Part shown: positions 56,892 to 64,000 of the stretch, in pieces
Numbering within the stretch: position 1 is the stretch's first letter
Layout of the letters: every line of letters begins with the position of its first letter
Assembly: GCF_020520425.1 (NCBI RefSeq)
Contig: NC_079492.1
Location: 3,720,001-3,784,000 of the forward strand
Origin: Spinacia oleracea
Taxonomy: Eukaryota; Streptophyta; Magnoliopsida; Caryophyllales; Amaranthaceae
DNA: 64,000 bases
Direction: 5' to 3'
Translations under genes and position numbers: made by a program
The notes under the pieces: generated by a model
What the model was told of the DNA's origin: nothing
Seen by the model: only the letters and a program-made list of their open reading frames with translations
Databases searched by the model: none

Positions 56892-58692
56892 GTTGATGAA
56901 TCATATTTATATAGGGTATTCTAGGCTCATTTAGGTTGCATTTCTAGGCATTCGTCTCATTTTAGTTGCATTTAGAGTCATAATTGCATAAGTCGTCGTT
57001 ATTGTACTCTATTACGCTCCGTTTGTGTTTTCTTTGATATTTCAGGTGATTTTACAATCATTTGGGTGCTTTCGGAGTGTTTGGAGGTGGAACGAATGAT
57101 CACCGGATGGTTTGAGTCGGAGACGAAGTGTTTGATCGGAGAATTGAGTTTTCCGGGGATGATTAACTCGATGTATCGCTTGTGCATAGCTCGCAAGATC
57201 CCTCGTTGGCTCGCAAGATCCCTCGTTGGCTCGCAAGACATTTATCGTAGGCTCGCTACATCTATCGTCGTGCCTCATCGCTTCATAGTTGCTTGCTTCA
57301 CTAGGCCAGCGAGGGATGGCTCGCTAGCTCCCTCGCTGCCTCGTTGCTCGTCGCCTTGGCCTGCTATGCATCTCACTAGGCCAGCGAGGGATGGCTCGCT
57401 AGCTCCCTCGCTGCCTCGTTGCTCGTCGCCTTGGCCTGCTATGCATCTCACTAGGCCAGCGAGGGATGGCTCGCTAGCTCCCTCGCTGCCTCGCTGCTCG
57501 TCGTCTTGTCTTGCTGCACTTCACTAGGCCAGCGAGGGATGGCTCGCTAGCTCCCTCGCTGCCTATAGCTTCGTCGCTTAGCTTGCTACACACACGCGCA
57601 GGGCAGCGAGGGATGGCTCGCTAGCTCCCTCGCTGCTCTACCTTCTCGCTAGTCGCTCATCATGATGCCAGCGAGGGATGGTGCGCGAGATCCCTCGCTG
57701 CCCATGCCTCGCCCTCTATCTTCCCGTGTGCGCGGCTCGTGCTCGGGTTTGGCTGCCACATCATCGCTCCATCGACCAATCATCGACGACTTTTATTTTT
57801 TATTTTCATATTTATTTATTTATTTTATTTTAGAAAATAGGAGCATATAAATACTCAAGGGAACTAATTTATTTCTCGGAGGTTATTTTCTTAGAATTCT
57901 TTTAAACGCTCAGTTTTATTTCTCTCTCTACACATTATTGAGCCCTAGTTCATTCCATTCAATAAATCAATATAGAGGTATTTTTCATAATTTCTTTTGC
58001 TTTAATTTATTATTATTGTTTTCGTTCCTTAGTTTAATTTTTCCTTTGATTATGAAATTCATGTTTATTATTTCTATCATGTTTATTAATTCAATTATGA
58101 GCGAGTAGTCGTACTCTAGGGCTAAGTAAGGGAAGCCATGTTTATACCATGATTATTATGCATAAAGTTCGTTAATTTATAGATTATTGCTTGAGTATTC
58201 CGATTGATTTGTTTTAATTGTTGATTCATGTTATCGGCCAGTTTCATGAATTGATTATCTAGCTAATAGGAATTAGAATCGAAAGATCGTATTTTTAGAG
58301 GCTTAGTGCAATCGGCAATTCTGATTATGTTAGCGACCGTACTGCATATGTTGAATTGAAAGTGTTAAGACCCGACCGTAGGATTAACATGTACTTTAAT
58401 TACTCGGCTTAGTTTATTCATTTATGGATTGATTTGTGTTCTTGGATTGGTATAAGCATGGTGAACCGAACAGACGCCCTAGACCTTTTAATTCATTGAT
58501 AAGTTCACATTTACATTGTTGCTTTAGCTTCATTAGTTAATAATATCCAAAATCAACTTTCGTTATTGAAATAGTTCGTATAATTGGGCAAAAACTAATA
58601 GAACTTGTCTCCCTGTGGGATCGACCCGTATTTGCTAAGTATCTGCTAACAACAGACACCGTGCACTTGCGGTATCACTTTTTAATTCATCA
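56892..58692 (+). repeat. Athila 5' LTR (1801 bp)
   Basis: It begins TGTTGATGAATCATA and ends TTTTTAATTCATCA, TG...CA. The first and last eight bases are themselves inverted (TGATGAAT/ATTCATCA). It contains a GC-rich tandem array (57180-57720), a TATA-like 'aggagcatataaatactcaa' at about 57838 and an AATAAA signal at 57961. The downstream 600 bp is AT-rich. Confidence 0.9.
57180..57720. repeat. GC-rich tandem array inside Athila LTR
   Basis: Three nearly identical units of about 69 bp (from about 57305, 57374 and 57443) and three looser ones carry the core GCGAGGGATGGCTCGCTAGC followed by TCCCTCGCT. Since AGCGAGGGA and TCCCTCGCT are complementary, each unit can form a hairpin. A shorter repeat of 'tcgcaagatccctcgttggc' precedes them (57195-57235). 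The array ends about 120 bp before the LTR TATA element. Confidence 0.9.
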
Positions 58693-58698
58693 TGTTTT

Positions 58699-58716
58699 TG
58701 GCGCCGTTGCCGGGGA
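58699..58716 (+). other. Athila primer-binding site
   Basis: TGGCGCCGTTGCCGGGGA lies six bases after the LTR end. This is the characteristic PBS of Athila-type gypsy elements. Confidence 0.92.
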
Positions 58717-58830
58717 GACGGCTAGATTCTATTAGTTTTAGTTTGATTATTTGAACTGTTTCCATTGTCTCATTGGAACTCTCAGTTCCAATTGAGGCAA
58801 ATCTCACTGCGTTTTCTTTCGTTGTTGTTT

Positions 58831-61800
58831 ATGCCCAGGTCTGCCAGAACGGGTACCTTGGTTCCTCCCGATCCCGATCTTGGAAAGACCCTTCGTCAAC
58901 TAAAAAAGCAACAGAAAAAGAAGAAGCAGTCAGGGTCCCAAGACTCACAGACTCCACCGAGTCACACGATGTCTAAATCCCTGAAATCATATGGGGTTCC
59001 TTCCTCGAATAGTGTTCCGACTGGGCTCACAATGCCAACTATTGATGCAGTCAACTTTGAGATCAAGCCCGCTCTAATCTCTATGGTCTCACAAAGTCAA
59101 TTTGGTGGCCATCCATCTGAGGAACCCACCAACCATTTGCAGAGGTTCAACCAACTGTGTGGTACTATCAAGCATCAAGGGGTCACTCAAGACCAATTGA
59201 AAGTCATGTTGTTTGGTTTTAGCCTTCGTGATAAGGCTCAAACATGGTTGAATGATGTCAAGGAGACAGAGTGGAGTGCTATTTCACATGCCTTTCTAGA
59301 AGAATTCTTTCCACCCACCAAGACTGCTGAAATAAGGCATAAGCTGACTACATTCACTCAAGAACCTGGTGAATCACTTCGAGAAGCCTGGGATAGATTT
59401 AAGGCTTTGCAGCGGTCGTGTCCGCATCACAACATTGAAAAATGGTTCTTGGTTCAGATTTTCTACCATGGTTACCAAGATGAAACAAAGAACACGGTTG
59501 ATTCTGCTGCTGGGGGTGTTTTTCTTGACAAAGAAGTGGATGCGGGTTATGATTTTCTTGCCAATTTAGCTGCCAACCATTACAGCACCACCAGATCCAC
59601 ATCTAAGAAGGGAAAATTGGATGTCGATGCTTATGCTCTATTGTCCTCACAAGTGGCAGCCTTGAACCTGAAGATCGATTCTTTGAAGGCTCCTCAGTCT
59701 AGTACTCCCCCAATGAGTATTAATGCTATGTCTAGTGTAGCTCCAGTGACAACTTCTTACTGCGAAGTATGTGGAATCCAAGGTCACTTTGGTCATGAGT
59801 GCTCTTATAGTTTACAGGATACTACGCAATTGGAGCAAGTGAATGCTTTTCAACAGAGACAACCCAATGACCCATACTCCAATTCATTTAATCCGGGTTG
59901 GAGGAATCATCCAAATTTCTCATATCGGGGCAACAATGTTCAGAATCCTCAACCCCAGCAACAATGGTCGCAACCACAGTTCCATCCACCTCAACCACAT
60001 GTTGCTAGGCCTCCATTTCAACAAGGAGCCTCACATAATGCTCCCCCGGGGTTTAATAGGCCCCCGCATCAAGGATATCAACAATCCCCTCAGAGCAGTG
60101 CTACTCCAGAGCCTAACATGGGTGATCTGTATAAGCTCATTGCAAATATGCAGAAGACCGCAGAGATAGCTCAAAAGAACCATGATGAGAGCATCAAAGA
60201 GTTGAAGAATCAGAATAGAATGTTGGAGAATCAAGTTGCTCAACTTGCTGACACTCTATCTCAAAGGCAACCGGGTACACTACCAGGGCAACCTACTCCG
60301 CCCCAGAACAGAGAAAGTGCCAATGCTATCACTCTTAGAAGTGGCACTAAATATAATGGACCCCTGATGCCCACTGATGATGCAACTCTTGCTAAGGAGA
60401 ACACAGATGGACCAGGGAAAGCAATTGATGCAGAGCCTCAAGTCCTGGAAGTTGGTAATGCTGATGATGTTGGTGCAAATAAGGGAAAAGAGAAGAATTC
60501 TGATTCTCTCCCTATTGTGCCTAAGTTACCTTTCCCTCACCGGATGCATAAAACTAAGGTTGATCAACAACTTGGTAAGTTCTTGGCAATGGTCAAGAAT
60601 CTTGAGGTAACGGTCCCTTTTACTGATTTAATATCTCAAGTTCTTGTTTATGCAAAAATTTTGAAAGAGATGATCACTAAGAAAATGGATTATGGTGGTG
60701 TGGAGAGAGTTTCTCTAACTGAAGAGTGTAGTGCCATGTTGCAAAATAAGTCTCCACCCAAACTTAAGGATCCGGGTAGTTTTTCCATCCCCTGTCATGT
60801 AGGTGCATTGTTCATTGATAAAGCATTATGTGATTTAGGTGCAAGTGTGTCTGTCATGCCCCTTTCTGTCTGTAATAGGTTGAATATGGGAAAACTAAAA
60901 TGCACACAAATCACTTTGCAAATGGCAGATCGTTCTATAAAATATCCTTTAGGTATTTTGGAGGATGTTCCTGTCCGGGTGGGAAAATTCTACATTCATG
61001 TTGATTTTGTGGTGCTAGATATGGAGGAGGATAGTCAAATCCCCATAATTTTGGGTAGGCCATTTTTATGTACTGCAGGTGCTGTTATTGATGTCAAGTC
61101 TGGGTCTCTTACTTTGAGTGTTGGTGATGATACTGTTACTTTTAATCTAACCAATGCTGTGAAGTCTCCTATGCTTGAGAATACTTGTTGCAGGATTGAT
61201 ATTGCAGAAGAGATTTCTCTAGACAACATTCCTAGAATGTTGTATGATGATCTATTGCTGGCGACTCTCACCTTGGAAGCCCATAAAGGAGAAGGAGATT
61301 TTGAGATTGATTCCTTGATCTCGGATTTAGATGGAATTGAAGTTGAGAAAGTCGATGGTTTTGAGGTATTGGCAACTGTTTGCTCTATTTCCGAGCCACA
61401 GGTAACGAAGGTAGAACTAAAACCATTACCATCTCACCTTAAATATGCATTTCTTGATGATAATGAGGATTTTCCTGTGATCGTTAATGCTGCACTCGAC
61501 GATAGCCAGCTTTCCAAGCTTCTGACCGTGCTACGTATGCACAAAAAGGCAATCGGGTATAGCATTGACGATCTCAAGGGCATTAGTCCTGACTTTTGTA
61601 TGCATAGAATTAACTTGGAAGCAGATCACCGCCCTCGCATACAGCCACAACGTCGTTTGAATCTTAATATGCAAGATGTGGTGAGAAAAGAGGTAGTGAA
61701 ACTACTTGATGCGGGCATCATCTATCCCATTTCAGATTCTAAATGGGTGAGCCCGGTGCAAGTCGTTCCTAAGAAGGGGGGGACAACGGTCGTTAAGAAT

Positions 61801-63054
61801 GATAAGGATGAGCTTATCCCCACTCGTGTTGTCACAGGTTGGCGTATGTGTATAGATTATAGAATGTTGAATACGGCCACCTTGAAGGATCACTTTCCCC
61901 TCCCCTTTATTGACCAGATGCTAGAAAGATTAGCAAAACACAACTTTTTCTGTTATTTGGATGGATATTCAGGTTTCTTTCAGATTCCCATTCACCCAGA
62001 CGACCAGGAGAAGACGACGTTCACCTGTCCATATGGAACTTTTGCATACCGCAGAATGCCGTTTGGTTTGTGCAACGCCCCTGCTACATTTCAAAGGTGT
62101 ATGATGGCCATCTTTTCTGACTTCATCGAGGATATCATGGAGGTATTTATGGATGATTTTAGTGTTTATGGTTCTGACTTTGATGTATGTTTGCATAATC
62201 TTTCTAAAGTGCTTAAACGTTGTTCTGACGTGAATTTGGTATTGAACTGGGAAAAGTGCCACTTTATGGTCAATGAAGGAGTGGTACTTGGTCATCTTAT
62301 TTCTGAGCGTGGCATCCAAGTTGACCGAGCAAAAATTGAGGTGATCGAGAAACTTCCCCCTCCCGTGAATGTCAAGGGAGTGAGGAGTTTTCTCGGTCAT
62401 GCGGGTTTCTATCGCCGTTTCATAAAAGATTTTTCTAAAATTGCGAAACCCCTCACTCAATTACTGCTCAAGGATGCCACATTTGAGTTCACTGATGCTT
62501 GTTTGGAGTCTTTTGACAGGATAAAGAAAGCATTGATAACTGCTCCGATCATTCAGCCTCCGGATTGGGATTTGCCGTTCGAAATTATGTGTGATGCGAG
62601 TGATTATGCTGTTGGAGCAGTGCTTGGCCAAAGAAAGAACAAGGTGTTGCATGCCATCTATTATGCAAGCAAAACCTTGGATGGAGCTCAGATGAATTAT
62701 GCTACTACTGAGAAAGAGCTCCTTGCGGTTGTCTATGCACTTGACAAATTTCGGACGTATCTTGTTGGTTCGAAAGTCATTATACACACTGATCATGCCG
62801 CTTTGAAGTATTTGTTGGCCAAGAAAGAGGCCAAACCGAGACTTATTCGATGGATTCTTCTTCTCCAGGAGTTTGATTTGGAGATTCGGGATAAGAAGGG
62901 TGCTGAGAATGTTGTTGCAGATCATCTCTCTCGGTTGAAATTTCAATCTAGCGCAGACGGGCCTATCAATGATTCTTTTCCTGACGATCATCTATTCTCT
63001 GTGTCTACTCAATCCCCATGGTATGCGGACTTTGCGAACTATTGTGTTCACTAG
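58831..63054 (+). CDS. Athila gag-pol, cut by CACTA insertion
   Basis: The frame starts at ATG 58831 (MPRSARTGTLVPPDPDLG); an in-frame TTG at 58765 is less likely. There are about 1407 residues. Residues below count from 58765. Gag is at about 90-270 ('HLQRFNQLCGTIKHQGV', 'FFPPTKTAEIRHKLTTF'). A CxxC..H..C knuckle 'CEVCGIQGHFGHEC' is near 331. A Gln/Pro-rich stretch follows, then an aspartic protease 'LCDLGASVSVMPLSV' near 688 (DLGA rather than DSGA, normal for Athila). Reverse transcriptase is at about 990-1190 with 'YLDGYSGFFQIPI' and 'VFMDDFSVYG', and RNase H at about 1270-1390 with 'MCDASDYAVGAVLG'. The frame then runs into CACTA DNA: the final His and stop come from the CACTAG terminus. 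Integrase is displaced beyond the window. Otherwise the frame is undamaged. Confidence 0.94.
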   Translation: MPRSARTGTLVPPDPDLGKTLRQLKKQQKKKKQSGSQDSQTPPSHTMSKSLKSYGVPSSNSVPTGLTMPTIDAVNFEIKPALISMVSQSQFGGHPSEEPTNHLQRFNQLCGTIKHQGVTQDQLKVMLFGFSLRDKAQTWLNDVKETEWSAISHAFLEEFFPPTKTAEIRHKLTTFTQEPGESLREAWDRFKALQRSCPHHNIEKWFLVQIFYHGYQDETKNTVDSAAGGVFLDKEVDAGYDFLANLAANHYSTTRSTSKKGKLDVDAYALLSSQVAALNLKIDSLKAPQSSTPPMSINAMSSVAPVTTSYCEVCGIQGHFGHECSYSLQDTTQLEQVNAFQQRQPNDPYSNSFNPGWRNHPNFSYRGNNVQNPQPQQQWSQPQFHPPQPHVARPPFQQGASHNAPPGFNRPPHQGYQQSPQSSATPEPNMGDLYKLIANMQKTAEIAQKNHDESIKELKNQNRMLENQVAQLADTLSQRQPGTLPGQPTPPQNRESANAITLRSGTKYNGPLMPTDDATLAKENTDGPGKAIDAEPQVLEVGNADDVGANKGKEKNSDSLPIVPKLPFPHRMHKTKVDQQLGKFLAMVKNLEVTVPFTDLISQVLVYAKILKEMITKKMDYGGVERVSLTEECSAMLQNKSPPKLKDPGSFSIPCHVGALFIDKALCDLGASVSVMPLSVCNRLNMGKLKCTQITLQMADRSIKYPLGILEDVPVRVGKFYIHVDFVVLDMEEDSQIPIILGRPFLCTAGAVIDVKSGSLTLSVGDDTVTFNLTNAVKSPMLENTCCRIDIAEEISLDNIPRMLYDDLLLATLTLEAHKGEGDFEIDSLISDLDGIEVEKVDGFEVLATVCSISEPQVTKVELKPLPSHLKYAFLDDNEDFPVIVNAALDDSQLSKLLTVLRMHKKAIGYSIDDLKGISPDFCMHRINLEADHRPRIQPQRRLNLNMQDVVRKEVVKLLDAGIIYPISDSKWVSPVQVVPKKGGTTVVKNDKDELIPTRVVTGWRMCIDYRMLNTATLKDHFPLPFIDQMLERLAKHNFFCYLDGYSGFFQIPIHPDDQEKTTFTCPYGTFAYRRMPFGLCNAPATFQRCMMAIFSDFIEDIMEVFMDDFSVYGSDFDVCLHNLSKVLKRCSDVNLVLNWEKCHFMVNEGVVLGHLISERGIQVDRAKIEVIEKLPPPVNVKGVRSFLGHAGFYRRFIKDFSKIAKPLTQLLLKDATFEFTDACLESFDRIKKALITAPIIQPPDWDLPFEIMCDASDYAVGAVLGQRKNKVLHAIYYASKTLDGAQMNYATTEKELLAVVYALDKFRTYLVGSKVIIHTDHAALKYLLAKKEAKPRLIRWILLLQEFDLEIRDKKGAENVVADHLSRLKFQSSADGPINDSFPDDHLFSVSTQSPWYADFANYCVH

Positions 63055-64000
63055 TAGAAAAAACCCTTATTGCAGCGGGCTTTTAGACCCCTGTTGCAGC
63101 GTACATCGTATGCTGCAACTGGGGGGCCTGCAACAAGTCTGAACTTGTTGCAGCGTACATGTTCGCTGCAAAAAGTGATTTGTTGCAGCGGGCTTTTAGA
63201 TGTACGCTGCAACAAGTGCCAAAAAATTGGCAAAATTTTGGACTTGTTGCAGCGTACATATAAAAGCCCGCTGCAACAGACCCAACTTTTTGCAGCGTAC
63301 ATTTATTTGTACGCTGCAACAAGTCTGAATTACTCAATTTTTTGCAGCGTACATTTATTTGTACGCTGCAACAAGTCTGAATTTTTGCGAAATTTTTTTC
63401 CCTTGTTGCAGCGTACAACATATATGTACGCTGCAAAAAAGCACTTTTGGCGGGAAAATTCTAATTTTGTTTAGGGATACCTAGAGTGCCTTGCACTAAA
63501 TATAGAAACCTGTCAAAACAATAATAGAATAACGCAACCTGTATAACAAATATAAAAACAACAACTGGAGTTTTGTATACTATATATCCCAAAACCAAAG
63601 TGCACATATTACATTTAAATATATGTTCCAATTTCAACATAAACATACATTTTAATATAAAATTTATTCTATAACAACTAAACCAACTCGATCAAGCGCG
63701 CTAAAGCCAATAATAAATACTTGTTGGTAAAAAACTTAGCCCATTGCTCACGAACCACATCAAATTCCTCGCATAAGGCGCAATCCTCGGAGTGTAGACC
63801 TTTACAAAAACAGAAATTTAAATTAAACATTAGATTAAATACAAATTAAATATCACATTTTAACATTCAAGAAACTAATGACAATGTCCTAATAGTCTAA
63901 AATGAGTCCTTAGGTTCTTTAGTTCAAAGTTGGGAGCGAAAATGTCATTTTAGCCTAAATATGACCTATAACGACCCAATGAGTCTATAGGTGCATAAAT
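63049..64000 (+). mobile_element. CACTA (En/Spm) transposon, left end
   Basis: It begins CACTAGTAGAAAAAACCC at 63049, the terminal motif of En/Spm transposons, exactly where the gypsy frame breaks. A dense array of subterminal repeats follows at 63070-63435, as is typical for this superfamily. The element runs past the end of the window, so its other end, its 3-bp target duplication and any transposase are not visible. From 63480 to 64000 the sequence is AT-rich and I recognise no coding segment. Confidence 0.92.
63070..63435. repeat. CACTA subterminal repeats
   Basis: The motif TTGCAGCG(TACAT/GGCT) occurs about fifteen times, alternating between strands as TTGCAGCGTACAT and (TG)TACGCTGCAA. 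The pairs face each other across 7-40 bp and can fold as hairpins. In En/Spm elements, subterminal repeats of about this size are the binding sites of the TnpA-type protein. Confidence 0.9.

Larger units (their letters stand above)
56892..63048 (+). mobile_element. Athila-type Ty3/gypsy element, interrupted
   Basis: This plus-strand gypsy element starts in the MULE transposase at 56892 and is itself interrupted at 63049 by a CACTA transposon. Visible parts are the 1801-bp 5' LTR, the primer-binding site, and gag-protease-RT-RNase H in one frame. Integrase and the 3' LTR must lie beyond the CACTA element. The PBS and gag type place it in the Athila/Tat group. Confidence 0.93.

Noticed and set aside
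63051..63436. Three frames of 83-134 codons in the CACTA end
   Set aside because: Their peptides are translations of the subterminal repeat (LLQRTY.., AATS..), so not genes.

Overview
This window is plant nuclear DNA. It holds intron-containing genes with GT/AG junctions, and it has the full set of angiosperm transposons: Ty1/copia, Athila-type Ty3/gypsy, an L1-type LINE, Stowaway, hAT, Mutator and CACTA elements. I see no rRNA, tRNA, CRISPR or bacterial-style operon. The species is not identifiable from what I can see; a eudicot is likely. Four host genes can be assembled exon by exon or as a single exon. They are an RBM48-like minor-spliceosome protein (18657-22589, +), an ANKRD13-like ankyrin/GPCR-chaperone protein (25292-31535, +), a small WADQWG-type protein (35388-35591, +) and the autophagy ubiquitin-like protein ATG8 (36433-38380, -). 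A fifth spliced gene, an F-box-like protein at 53858-54785, sits just upstream of a Mutator transposase and may be cargo or a second gene of that transposon.

Layout. 1-7714: decayed copia element on the minus strand (pol remnants, GC-rich array, PBS, 1.28-kb LTR). 8760-14677: a Stowaway MITE split by a nearly complete LINE (8896-14474). 15.5-18.3 kb: MITEs and a Mutator-like (MULE) non-autonomous element with hairpin ends, itself hit by a Stowaway MITE. 18.6-22.6 kb: RBM48. 23.3-25 kb: hAT-type and Stowaway elements. 25.3-31.5 kb: ANKRD13-like gene with a 3.8-kb repeat-filled intron. 31.6-33.2 kb: tandem array of ~378-bp units that starts at this gene's 3' end. 35.4-38.6 kb: the small gene and ATG8, each next to or containing MITEs. 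40.4-53 kb: a direct segmental duplication. One copy carries a very young, apparently intact copia (40678-45976) plus nested DNA transposons; the other carries a truncated copia and a minisatellite and keeps the empty site of the young copia. 53.2-64 kb: an F-box-like gene and a MULE transposase cut by an Athila gypsy (56892-63048), which is cut in turn by a CACTA element (63049 onward).

Insertion order can be read in several places because target-site duplications are preserved: LINE in MITE, MITE in MULE, copia in a duplicated segment, and CACTA in Athila in MULE. The host genes do not form a pathway. RBM48 acts in U12 splicing, ATG8 in autophagosome formation, and ANKRD13-like proteins in ubiquitin-linked membrane trafficking or chaperoning. 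All functional statements are by family resemblance read by eye; no searches were run.
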